A DNA stretch of 64,000 nt from the NCBI GenBank assembly GCA_036873135.1, contig JAPTYO010000022.1, positions 7,469,785 through 7,533,784 of the forward strand, written 5' to 3'. Every line of letters begins with the position of its first letter. Position 1 is the stretch's first letter. The translations under genes and the position numbers were made by a program. Below, piece by piece: positions 8,983-18,956 of the stretch. This stretch comes from Clarkia xantiana subsp. parviflora. Its lineage: Eukaryota > Streptophyta > Magnoliopsida > Myrtales > Onagraceae. The notes beneath the pieces were generated by a model, which made no database searches, was not told where the DNA came from, and saw only the letters and a program-made list of their open reading frames with translations.

Positions 8983-11692
8983 TCAAGCTTGGTCCTTGTC
9001 GGCAGCATCGGCAGCAGCTGGGTCCGCGGAGTCAGTAGCAGAGGGATCCACAGGATTGGCTTCGGGAGGATTAGTTATCGGGGCGTCCGCACTTGGAAGT
9101 TCAGAAGCGTCTTCGACAATTACGGGAGTATTCCCCCCGTCACTCTCCTCGGAAAGAGTAAAATACTTCTTCGCGAAGGGAGCGAGGGAAGGAGACTTGT
9201 CGAAGTTGATGGTGTCGCCATACTCCAGGTGGAGCTCCTCAACCACGCTGAAGAGAGTGTTCTCCACCTCTGCGCCAAAGAACTTCATGGCATCAGCTTG
9301 AAAACCCGCCGACCTCCGATAGTCCTCCTGGCCCTTTTCCTCCGCTTCGGCCAGCTGCGCAGGAAACCCCGCGATTAGCTCCTCCAAAGCCTTCTTCTCA
9401 AGAACCAGTTGGTCCTCGGCAGCCTTCTTCTCCTGAGCCAGCCTGTCCACAATCACCCCCCGCTCCTGCCGCTCTTGCCTCAAGAGCCCCTCGAAGTCCG
9501 CGATCTGCTGCTGAAGATCCCGAATCTTCTGATTAAGGGTAGCCTGCTCCTTGACAAACTTCCCCCGCAGAGACTGGAAGGCCTTGAGATCCGCCTGAAG
9601 CTGCTCGCGGACCCCTCGGTCCCGCTCCCGGGCCTCATCATAGGCAATAATATACCCGATGAGGCGGTTGTAGTCCTCGAGCTCCTGCAATAAAAAGGAA
9701 AAATGTTAATGAACAAACAACTCGATCTACCATCAACAAGAAAGAAGCAAAGTCTCACCTCTACGCGGCGCACAGCCATATCCCTGATATCCCGCTGCAT
9801 ATGTGTCCGATTGAGGTAAATCGGATGCCGCATAGAAGGCAGAATAGAACCCGCCAGCAGATGTAGGGCCAACTCCTGGTCCCGTTCCCCTTGTGTAAGC
9901 GGGACTCCCTGAAGCGTCTGGATAGGAGTCCAAGGGGCATTCGCCTGTGAAGAATTGAAGGGCCTGTAGAAGTCCCCATCGAGAGCAAGGGGAGAGATAG
10001 GACGAGGAAGGGAAGGGCACGCCTCCGTCTCGGCCCGAACAGGGGAGGGAGAGAAGTCGTGGATAGGTGAGAGCTCCCGCTGCTGCGGAGGAGACGAAGG
10101 AGGCGGCCCCTGAGGGGTTGGTTTCAAGGGGGATTGCCCCGCCTTCCGACGCTGTTGAGGGGGGTCAGCCCCGCCAGTCTCCTCGGAGGAGTCCAGAGTC
10201 TCCACCTGACGAAACTGTTCGCCAGATGGTGCCTTCTCTCCAGCTGAGGAAGGCACCCCCGCTGGAGGCGGTGCATCTGCGGAAGCTGCGGTACCCGAGG
10301 AAGCTCCCGAGCGATCTGCACCTGGAGGATGAAGAGCTTCAGAAAGGTAGTCAGGAAGTTCATCGGGATTCTTACACCAAATGATACGTCGGGAGACGTA
10401 TTGATCCTTCCCGCTGTAATGATAGTAGCCTGCCTTCAAGACTCGGGGAGTTTCGCCTCGAAGGATTCTTTTGACATCAGCAATGCGGCCTTTCTTGGTC
10501 GAGGAAATCAAGTCCGACGGGACCATCCTTTTATACGATTTAATAGCAAGTCGGAGTTGTTTACCTTCTTCAGCATTCTGGACATCAAAGAGCTGGTCCA
10601 GATCCACCCTCGTCCGCTTGGGCTGCTCCGTTGAAGGAGACCCCGACCTGGCAGCAGCCTTCTTGGCAGACTTCCTCTTCCGCGAGGGGCGGACAGCATC
10701 AGTCTCCCCCTGCTTAAGGAATAGATCGGTCAGCACAGATACCTTCTTGGCTGCAAACAATAAACAAAGAAAAGTTAGAAGGTTACCCAAGAGACCACGT
10801 TGGAAGGGCCGTCGAAGAGCTGCCCCCCAGAGACAATACTGAGGAGTCGGACCCCGGCCTTCACCAGGTCCCGCTCCACCAGAGAGTTAGCATTGAGAGG
10901 AGCGTAAGACTCCCCCCAACGATAAAGCTGGATTAGTTGGAGAGTCTCGAAGTCCTCATCGGCATAAGTATGGAAAGCAGGCGGAGGATCTGCTGCCACC
11001 TCCCACCGAGGCCAAGGAATAGAAGAATGTTGGATGAAGAAGTAGCTCTTCTTCCAGCTACTGTTGTCGGACCCTGTATCGATCAAGAGTCCCCGACCCT
11101 TGACCACCTTCCAGGTGTCACTGGTCCAACCGTGCCGGGCAAGCTGCTGCTTACTCCACTTGGGCATCCGAGGGTAGAAGGCGCAAACCCCCGCCTCGTT
11201 GCACTTCAGCCCATAGAAGGTCCGGAAGAGTTGGAGGCTGTAGACCCATTTCTGTCGAAGACAGAGGACTTGAAAGGCGTTCCAGATACGGATGGCATGA
11301 GAAGAGAAGGTAGTGGGGTGTGTTCGGTAATGATGGCACAGCTCGACCAGGCTACCACAAAAGGGGAACCTGATCCCCGCTGATATTTGTCCCGTAGAAA
11401 CAAATACCTCCCCTTTCTGGGGACGAGTAACCTCAGGGTCACTCGAGGGACGATGTCGAGGATACGGGAAACGAGGTTCCCAGGTGATGGTGATGCAACC
11501 CTCTCGGAGAGCTGCATCATAAGCAGTAGTAGAAATCTCATTTGGAGCATAGTCAAATATAAAGGGTTTTCTCCCCTCGGAGCTGGAACCGCTGTCTGAA
11601 AAGCAACCAGGGCAAGAAAATACAGTGGGACTCTGGGAAAATTAGAAAGAAAAAGACGAACAAGCAACGAAGAGGGTTTCCTTACCAGACAT
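8983..11692 (-). CDS. Antisense spliced gene of TE-1 (Tat antisense ORF)
   Basis: The gene runs against gag-pol. Proposed exons: 11692-11686 (ATGTCTG), 11595-10787, 10745-9759, 9684-8983. Introns begin GTAAGG, GTAACC and GTGAG. The total is 2505 coding bases with no stop, giving about 834 residues. The exon 3 start is chosen to keep frame; a stronger acceptor (GCAG) lies five bases upstream but would break it. Exon 2 has the conserved N-terminal domain of plant 'putative gypsy type transposon' proteins (Pfam Transposase_28), with IRFPF...LVELC.HY and IRIWNAFQVLC. Exon 3 is Ser/Pro-rich with basic patches such as PSRKRKSAKKAAA. Exon 4 is a long Glu/Gln/Lys coiled coil with an acidic tail. Antisense ORFs of this kind are known in Tat elements, but their function is not. 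TE-11 has the same exon lengths apart from one extra codon. Confidence 0.85.
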
Positions 11693-11854
11693 AATGAAGT
11701 AGAGGTTGAAGGAGATGAACAAGATGTCACCGGAAAGATGATCGGAGAGACTCCAAAGACCTTCGAAATCACAGAGCTTGGAATTGCAGAGGAATCGCAG
11801 AGAGCTTTTGAGAATTCGAAGACGGTAAAAGTTAAATTATGACTGTGGCTAGGG

Positions 11855-11861
11855 TTTTATA
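11855..11861 (-). promoter_or_regulatory. TATA box of the TE-1 antisense gene
   Basis: On the minus strand CTATAAAACCCTAGCC lies about 163 bases upstream of the antisense start codon. The same box at the same spacing (about 164) precedes the TE-11 copy. It suggests a promoter separate from the LTR; transcription has not been shown. Confidence 0.6.
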
Positions 11862-12170
11862 GTCGAAGAAGACGGTTGAAAGGACACTTCGATCCGAGTC
11901 GTCGAAGTCGAAGAGTCTTAATCTGGACCGTTGAGATGAAACGTGCAGAAGGACAACGGGCGTAATGATGAAACGGCCTGAAAAGCACTTTTCAGAAAAG
12001 GACAGGCGCGAAAAATCAGGCACGTGGGTCGAAAACGTCACTCCATTATCTGCTGCATTTAATGCACTAGAAAACCGAAGAGACCTTTGGGATATAGCAG
12101 TTATCTACAAAACCCTGAGGAAACGTAGAGGAACGGGAGTTGGAAGACACGACGAACTAAAAGTCCATCA
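11862..12170. other. TE-1 region between antisense promoter and polypurine tract
   Basis: No ORF of interest is present. The segment aligns with 59933-60304 in TE-11 (shared CACGTGGGTCGAAAACGTCACTCC and CATTTAATGCA stretches), so it is conserved family sequence, probably the upstream region of the antisense promoter. Confidence 0.6.
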
Positions 12171-12185
12171 TGTCTTGGGGGAAAA
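12171..12185 (+). other. Polypurine tract of TE-1
   Basis: TGTCTTGGGGGAAAA lies immediately before TGATGG, the LTR start. It primes plus-strand synthesis. The equivalent in TE-4 is CTCGGGGGCAAG and in TE-3 and TE-7 GACTCGGGGGCATG or close to it (minus strand). Confidence 0.75.
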
Positions 12186-12882
12186 TGATGGGTCCGACTA
12201 CAGCCGTCAGGCCCTTTAACGGCGAGGAAACGGCAAACAGGCCCACCAGGCCCAGAGTAAGGGTCAAGATGACCTAGGAGGAGGGTCCCGATGAAGGGAG
12301 TCCCGACGAAGCAAGGTCCCGACAGAGTCGGTCCCGACAGTGGAGCTGGAAGCTCCCGATGAGAAGCCTTTAAGTAGGCCCCGATGATGAATCCCTGAGA
12401 ATGATTGGCCCTGTCACGATGACGAGGGGCCCCGAGCGGTGACACAACGAGATAACTCTGGAGTCCCCGACGGGAGTCGGGACTCGTTATCAGAGGAAAA
12501 AGCCAAGATATGCGGGGCGTGGCCGAGATACGCGGAACGTGGTTAAGATACACGGAGCGTGGCCGAGATACGCGGGGCATGGCTAAGATACGCGAGATCA
12601 CGTACGAGATATACGGGATACGGGCTAACCACCCCTAACGGTTCGCCAGGTACCTGAGGCATCTCTTTGCCTATAAAAGGGCAGGAGGTCACCTCAGATC
12701 ATTTATGTTGAGTTGAATACACTTTGATATCTGTTACTTGCCAGTCAGACGAAGTACTCATTTAAGCATCGGAGAGGGATTCTGGGTCACCGCCCGGTCT
12801 ATCCCCTCTTGCAGGATTGCGTGGAGCAAAGGAGCTAGGATTGCCGTCAAGATCCGTACCGGAGTTCCACCGTGATCCAACA
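12186..12882 (+). repeat. 3' LTR of TE-1, complete
   Basis: 697 bp from TGATGG to CCAACA. It defines the full LTR length, 22 bases longer at its left end than the 5' copy. The sequence after it (GATACTTGTAAGG) resumes TE-2, matching TE-3 near 21430 and TE-7 near 40905. Confidence 0.93.
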
Positions 12883-14635
12883 GATACTTGTAAGGATACT
12901 TTTAAGGATACTTGTAAGGATACTTTTAAGGATACTTAAGGATATGTGTTCCATCCTTATTCCTGGTTCATTTGCAGTGCCGTGTCCCTAATGGGTGTGT
13001 CGATGTTCTGACCACCTTTACTAGTAGGGGTCCTTTGGTATTAAGCATGCCTGACTCTTCTCTAGTATCATCAATGGTTGGTTATGGGGGATGTCTGACG
13101 GACTCCCTTCGTGCACTATGGTTCTCTTCATGTCAAAGTTGGTGATTCCCTCTCTTATGACTAATATATCATTGTGTGGAAATACTATGTTTTTGCTAGG
13201 CTTGGTGTCCTTGAGAGTTTTTGATGGAAGTGTATTCCATTACCTGGGATGAGCTTACTAGGTGTAGTTGTATCTCCTGGCTATTTTGTGAAATCATAAA
13301 TATCCGCTGGAGGTGTTTGCCTCTGATGGTGGGCGTTGCCCACGTGATATGGTTTCCTCCATTTTTGGAGGGGTGAGTTCGCGGCTACCCCCTCTTATTC
13401 TAACGGGCGTTTGTGGGGAGGGCATGTTGTGACTGGTGCCCCCCTTGCATACCAATGCCAGATGGGATCCTTTGACGGACTTGGCCCTAGGATGTTTAGT
13501 GGAAGGTTATAGTAGGGGTAATCCTTTGTGACCTTCATGGTAATTCCTCTATAGGATGTTGGGAGTGCTCAACTTATTTTTGTAAGTGAGCTTTCCATCT
13601 TGTGATCTTTCCCGGAAACTTGACCTTATAGGTGTTCTTTGGGATTGAGGAATCTGTTGCTTGTGCATCTCTTGATTGGCGACGGCCTTTTACGGATTCT
13701 TCTAGTGGTCCACCTGTGTATATATAATACCACGGAGCCCGAAGGCGTCGTGTATGGTCTTTCTTGGAAAACATGTTGATATCAAGTATCAAACTATACC
13801 CCTTTTAGGGAGTTGACTTGTTATGCAGTTAAATTAAATAAGAGGATATGGGAAGGATATGAGTGTGGGGTGTTGATACCCCTTGCTTCCTTGGTAATGT
13901 AGCTGTCTTCCTCCAGTAGTCTGTGTGTATTCCTTCCACTTGAGGAATATAAGGTCGCATCCTTGCAAGGCGGACTAGGTGGAGGTGTATCCTTCATGTA
14001 TGCTATGTGTGATCTCACTTCACTATGTCTCTCCATGAGACTTCCCATTGTAGTAGCTATGTACTAACATGGTGTGGTACTCTATGAGTCCCATGTTCAA
14101 ATTCTTGTCTTTTCGACTGCTCCCCTGTCCTAGGGGGATGTGTGCCAATGGTTGTAATGCATGAGGGGTTTGGACCTGTCGTGCTGTATCATGGGTAGGT
14201 GGTTCCCTTGTTGTGTTGTTGGGACTATGTCCCTCCCTTTGAGCTTTCCTTGGTATGTCCCTGTTATCCTGTTGTGTCTGTTGCTGCCTTGGAGGCACAG
14301 ATTGCTGCCTTCCCCCTGGGTGTGGCCTTTGGTTGTCTCTCCTTTGTTCTCCTCGCTGCCCTGTTCGAGGGTGCGAGTGGAGTTCTTCCGTTGGGATTTA
14401 CTCCTCTTCATGAGCTTCTTCTCCTTCCTGTCGGTGTTGCCTTTCCTGCCTATTCCTTAGGGTCTCTCTGTAAGCTAGTAGCTCGTCCGAGGCGCTCATC
14501 AGCCCTGGAGTCACTGTATGTGCTCCATGTGTGTATGCCGGCCTTGTGTTGGTTGTGTGGGCACGATTGTCGTTCCTTTGAGTCAATATTCCATATGGAT
14601 ACCCTTGAGGTTGTGCCTCATAGTGGTATCCTTGT
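12883..14635 (-). pseudogene. TE-2 protease and gag relics
   Basis: On the minus strand, from right to left, this holds a gag-like relic (about 14411-13821, with Q-rich and EE-rich stretches and several stops) and a protease-like relic (about 13195-12965). The protease relic resembles the PHND...LVI stretch that precedes the active site in Tat elements, but the active-site position reads HEGSPSDI instead of DGS. The same relics are in TE-3 and TE-7. TE-3 was inserted in the gag part at 14636. Confidence 0.65.
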
Positions 14636-14759
14636 TGTTAGGTTATAAAGTCTAGGTCAACGGGTCGTCAATCTAGAATTTATCTCCCACTAATGAAATG
14701 TCGGGTTCACTGTTCCTAGGACTAGTCATTCTGATACATGCCCTTCTACTCCCTTGGGG

Positions 14760-14945
14760 TAGTCGTTCTGACCTCCTTTCCTTCTCTCCTTCTGACCTCC
14801 TTTCCTTCTCTCCTTCTGACCTCCTTTCCTTCTCTCCTTCTGACCTCCTTTCCTTCTCTCCTTCTGACCTCCTTTCCTTCTCTCCTTCTGACCTCCTTTC
14901 CTTCTCTCCTTCTGACCTCCTTTCCTTCTCTCCTTCTGACCTCCT
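14760..14945 (-). repeat. 24-bp polypurine tandem repeat in the TE-3 3' LTR
   Basis: Seven to eight copies of a 24-bp unit, on the plus strand TTCTGACCTCC then TTTCCTTCTCTCC. On the transcribed (minus) strand it is nearly all purine (GGAGAGAAGGAAAGGAGG). Because 24 is divisible by 3 the array is open in several frames, giving false ORFs of SFSPSDLL type. Confidence 0.9.
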
Positions 14946-15383
14946 GAGGCTTGTACTTTTTACCCCTGGGGCTTGTCCTACTGCTCAATACTCTTCTGCT
15001 TCCTTGGCTCTCTTCTCCTTGCCACCCTGCAAGAGGGGCAATACCAGGCACAGAGGGGGGGGTGGTGCCTGATGAACCCTCTCCGATGCCTAAGTCAGTA
15101 CGGTTTTAGAGAGATAAAGCTAGAGAGATGTCAGAGCAAAATTGTGCAACTTGCCAAGATGTGTAAATGAGTTGTGAAGGTGGGGTATTTATAGGCAACG
15201 GTGTCATTAAGGTGGCTTAATGACATCGTTAACCCTTAAACACAATTAATTAACCTTTAAGCGTATAATTAAGACTTTAGGATTCGGAGGAGGTAGGCGG
15301 AGTGGACCGAGCATGGGCGTCTGAAGATGGTGTCGGGGCCCTTGGGGGGGGGAGAAATCCGACCCCCAAGGGTAGGGGTTGGG

Positions 15384-15640
15384 TGAGGACACCCAACCCC
15401 TCCTAGGGAGGGTGGGGTTGGCCAACCCCATCCCTCCTAGGAGGGATCGGGTTGGCCGACCCGATCTCTCCTAGGAGAGATCGGGTTGGCCAACCCGATC
15501 TCTCCTAGGAGAGATCGGGTTGGCTGACCCGATCTCTCCTAGGAGAGATCGGGTTGGCCAACCCGATCTCCCCTAGGGGAGATCGGGTCGGCTGACCCGA
15601 TCTCCACTAGGGGAGGTCGGGTGTGGCCACCCAACCTCAC
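15384..15640. repeat. Array of 34-bp double palindromes, TE-3 3' LTR
   Basis: Each unit is a 22-bp perfect palindrome (GATCGGGTTGG plus its reverse complement) joined to a 12-bp one (TCTCCTAGGAGA). About seven units are present. Variants keep symmetry: GATGGGG arms occur with CCCCATC, and TCCC with GGGA around CTAG. Confidence 0.92.
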
Positions 15641-15803
15641 CTAGGTGAGTTCGCCTCTGTCGGACGGGCGCTTCGGCCCCGTCCGAGCCGTCGATGTTCT
15701 CGCGAAGTGTCCGGGTTGAAGTTTCGATTTGCAATCATAAATGGGACGATAAAAATACAACGGTTCGGAAGTCAACGGGTTCAAATTGGGCGTATATCCA
15801 TCA

Positions 15804-17143
15804 CATGCCCCCGAGTCAACCAATGGCCTAACCCTTGATTGACTCTATTTTAGGATGGTATGACACGCGCAATTTGAAACCGGGGTTTTACCTTCTTTGT
15901 CTGAATGCTTGCTTACCCATGGATACGTGCCTCTGACTCTGCCCCCCTGTCTATGAGATAGAGGAATTGTAAACGTCAGAGTAGCACGGACGTGTGCCTA
16001 GGCACGCGTCCGTCTGAGGTGGGAGTAGTAAACTTATCTCTGCTACAGGTGTATACTCAAAAAATACACGCTCGCATAGGAATGCAATTATGAATGCAAC
16101 TAAGTGACTTATGCTTCAATTTCATGCCGGGATAAGTCTAAGTGAAGAAAAATTAATTTTGGTCCGAAATTTTTCTAAGTATGGGATACTAGAAAATACA
16201 CCTAGGATGTTAACTAGGAGTGAACATGGACATATCATGAACATGAGGATGTGTACTAGCATACATGCAAGTAGGAACATAAGGATGGGAGTGAGTGGAG
16301 ACATGCTGCGATTGTAGTCATGAATGTATGCATGAATATATGGCGGCCACGTGCATGGACGTCTAAATGTTTGAACACATGGGAGTGTGTATGTGAGCAT
16401 GCATATGAGTGCAAGCATGAACATGTATGTATGCATGGACAGGTTGTGAGTATGAGCATGAGTGATGACATTGATGTACCTGTAGATGTTAGTCATGAAT
16501 ATGAGCATATGCAAAGGTGAGAGCATAGACCTCTCCTTTACTTGAGGATGGGAACTCTGCCACTCAATGGGACACAACGTTCCGTCTCCCTCATACTAGC
16601 GTGAGCATTGTCCATTAATCTCGACCTTCGGCACGTGTAACATTTCTCCTTCATTCGTTGGAGCGGGTGTATAGCTCTTGACCTTTACCCTGCAATTTGT
16701 TCCCCATAAAAGTGAGGGTGAAAAAGATTACAAGCTTTCTTCTTACCGCCGCGAGCGAAGGGGTCTATTGACATGTGTTAAGGGTTGACCCTTCCTTCGG
16801 ATGTGCTGGAGCGTTACTCCATTTGGGGAAACTAAAAGTTCGCCCTCTTCCCTTGGTGTTAAGGTTGCCCCCGTAGTAGGCGTATCTCGCCCCTCCATGA
16901 GTAAGGGTCGATTGCTCGTATAGATGACTCACTTTTTGGGAAGCTTTCTTCTTCAGACAGGGAGACCTTGAAGATCGTTTTCCAAGGTAGTCAGACCAAA
17001 TCTGACCGTCCGTTGAATCAGATGAGAGGGAAGGACCCTCTGGTTCTGTTTATTAGGCCTAGAAATTTTCTAAGTCAGGGGTGGCTGCCAATGCTTCCAG
17101 TATGTTCTTTTTCCCTTCTCTTTTCTTTGTGATATACTTATGA
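15804..17143 (-). other. TE-3 sequence next to the 3' LTR
   Basis: It starts with the polypurine tract (minus strand GACTCGGGGGCATG, 15804-15817). From about 16190 to 16530 it is rich in alternating purine-pyrimidine TGCATG and ATGTATGCATG steps, giving many chance ATGs. No credible gene is present. TE-7 has the same region at 35046-36316 and TE-8 a shortened one at 46121-46500. Confidence 0.75.
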
Positions 17144-17686
17144 TTGTTCTCATGCTGCTTCCTTCTTGTTGTTAGAGCGTTCTTCCCTGGTTACCGAATG
17201 GTTCTTGTGGTGGGTGAGAGTTCAAGTCAATCTAAATCTGAGGCGCAGAAACCTGACTCTGAGGTCGGGCCCTCGGCTGCCAAGGAGAAGGAAACCGCGA
17301 GAGGCTCTCCTTCAAGTGCCCCCTTGCTGACTCTCTCCCACGATAAGGAGGTAGTGGTTGAAGAGGCACCCTCTTTGCTTGACCAAAGGAAACAACCTGT
17401 GGCTGGCGATGAGGTGATCATAGGTCTTGATGTCTCTTCTATATCCCCTGCCCCCCAGCCGAGGGGCCGAGTCTCAAGTTTATTTCATCTTCATGTAGAT
17501 TTGACGACTTTTGAAGGTGTTTTTGTCTTTCCTATGGGTTATGTTATTAATCCCTGCGTTGAAGATTTTTCTTTTGGTGATAGGTGTGATCATCTCCTTT
17601 CATTGAGGTTCCTTTCTCTTGCCATGGCTCTGATTAAGATAGCGAATTCTTGCTTTGGAGTTTGGTGGAGACTGCTCTTGAGTTAG
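17144..17686 (+). pseudogene. Antisense-gene fragment of TE-3
   Basis: The frame gives 180 residues. Its Ser/Glu/Lys-rich first half (SSSQSKS...PDSEVGPSAAKEKE...DKEVVVEEAPSLL) matches the middle of the TE-8 antisense gene (48745-49010), and the second half resembles its following domain. The N-terminal Transposase_28 part and the coiled coil are absent. An intron acceptor (TTGTTAG) precedes the matching region. It is opposite to the element's sense strand, as in TE-1. TE-7 has a close copy at 36317-36859. Confidence 0.7.
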
Positions 17687-17997
17687 CCTCTACTAGTATC
17701 GTAGTTGTGATCGTTGTGGGGATCGTTTTGTTATATGCCCTTCAATAGTGCTTGTCGTGATTCTTTGTTTCATGGTTGATTTCGTGAGATATGGAGGTTG
17801 TCTTCATAATGAGGACGTCTCCTTCCTAGTATCACCCAGTGGGTTGAAATATAAGTGCCTACCTTTGATGAGCGTACGAAGGGTGTTGTTTTTCCTTTTT
17901 CTTGAACCTCCTCCTAGGGCTAGGCGTATCCTTTTGATGTTCGCGGTCGGGATGGTGTCTTTACAATTCATGTCTTTGACAGATGTTTTATGATGTG
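17687..17997 (+). other. TE-3 spacer between antisense-gene fragment and repeat array
   Basis: No ORF is supported. It aligns with 36860-37182 of TE-7, and only scattered remnants of the antisense gene are likely. Confidence 0.5.
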
Positions 17998-18262
17998 CTG
18001 CCATGATAATCACTTCGGGGTATGTGGACGTGATAGCCACTTCGTGATGTGTCGGAGTGATAGCCCTTCTGTAGTGTGTGGACATGATAGCCAGTTCAGG
18101 GTATGTGGACATGATAGCCACTTCAAGGTATGTGGACATGATAGCCACTTCAAGGTATGTGGACATGATAGCCACCTCAAGGTATGTGGACATGATAGCC
18201 ACTTCAGTGTATGTGGACATGATAGCCACTTCAGTGTATGTGGACATGATAGCCACATCACG
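17998..18262 (-). repeat. 27-bp hairpin array, TE-3
   Basis: About ten copies of a 27-bp unit with the core GTGGACATGATAGCCAC, whose arms GTGG and CCAC pair. Its place beside the antisense-gene fragment equals that of the pol-side array in TE-1. TE-7 has four to five copies at 37183-37300. The repeated HFKVCGHDS and WLSCPHTLK peptides are artefacts. Confidence 0.88.
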
Positions 18263-18956
18263 ATGTATGGAGTTGTGCTTTAGTATTCCTTTCTCATTGG
18301 AGAGCCTTTGTTGCTATAGTTGCCTTTTGTGTAGGCTATGTTTGTTGGGTTAGGTCCCGATGTCTCGTCTTGTCGGATGTTGTATCCTTTATGCTCTTTA
18401 GATGTCTCCTTCATGAGTTGTGCTTGACGATGTTCAAGTCTGATATGAGCATAGGTCACGCGAGGGCGACATGCATGACAATAACATTTGTCGGAGGTTG
18501 GTTTGTGTGGCTTGTAAGGCAATTCTCTTCTTGATGGGTCGAGCTTATTTTGAGAGCCTTGAACTTTGGATTTCATGTCTTTGCTATCCTTCTTGGTGGT
18601 GTTGGGTTCCTTTGAGATACTTCTTTTGACTTGTGATATGGATGGTAGGATAACTCGTTACTTTTCATGATAACCTCTTGTGCTTATGTATATGATCCTT
18701 TGGTCATGGACTTGTCCCTTGTATATGCTTTCCTTTCCTTATCTTTCTTTTGTGTTTTCCTTCATGCCGTACCTGCCATCTCATCAAGAAAAAACATTAT
18801 GTGTTCTTTATACAACCTTACTTTAAGATTACTTTCTCATGGGATCCTTCTGAGCATGGTATCCTTCTAAGCATGGTATCCTTCTAAGCGTGGTATCCTT
18901 CTAAGCATGGTGTGATGATCTCTTCTGATACCCCTTACACGGTATACGTTGTACTG
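18263..18956 (-). other. TE-3 interior between the two arrays
   Basis: No intact gene. A minus frame of 98 codons (18280-18576) has a counterpart in TE-7 (37369-37614), but it resembles nothing I recognise; it is probably decayed pol or spacer. Confidence 0.5.

Larger units (their letters stand above)
2233..12882 (+). mobile_element. TE-1: Tat-group Ty3/Gypsy retrotransposon
   Basis: Order on the plus strand: truncated 5' LTR, primer-binding site, gag (frameshifted), pol with protease, RT, RNase H, second RNase H and integrase, a 26-27 bp repeat array, an antisense spliced gene, polypurine tract and complete 3' LTR. The extra RNase H and the antisense gene place it in the Tat (Ogre/Retand-like) group. 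The LTRs differ at only two positions that I find over 675 aligned bases (near 2290 and 2730), so the insertion is young. Its left edge lacks the first 22 bases of the LTR and adjacent target DNA, so no target duplication survives. Confidence 0.95.
14636..15803 (-). repeat. 3' LTR of TE-3
   Basis: 1168 bp. In minus-strand order: TGATGG start, an array of about seven palindromic units (15384-15640), the TATA box CTATAAATA (about 15186-15194), the U5 block GGCATCGGAGAGGGTTC then CTCTTGCAGG, then a purine-rich 24-bp repeat (14760-14945) and the CCTAACA end. It is 134 bp longer than the 5' LTR because it has four more palindromic units. Confidence 0.93.

Noticed and set aside
11206..11772. 188-codon minus-strand ORF over the antisense gene
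   Set aside because: It is out of frame with the conserved Transposase_28 domain, which is open in the frame used for exon 2.
12171..12185. TGTCTTGGGG as the start of the TE-1 LTR
   Set aside because: Comparison with TE-4 and TE-3 shows TTGGGGGAAAA is the polypurine tract; the LTR begins at TGATGG (12186).
14698..15072. ORF of 124 codons with repeated SFSPSDLL
   Set aside because: It comes from the 24-bp LTR repeat, which stays open in several frames because 24 is a multiple of 3; the same applies at 23711-24088.
16190..16530. Minus-strand ORF of 151 codons rich in Met, His, Tyr and Cys
   Set aside because: It arises from alternating TGCATG-type sequence and is not kept in TE-7.
18010..18283. 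Cysteine/histidine-rich repeat ORF (HFKVCGHDS) resembling a zinc-finger protein
   Set aside because: It is a 27-bp tandem DNA repeat; spacing of Cys and His fits no known finger and the opposite strand gives equally long repeat ORFs.
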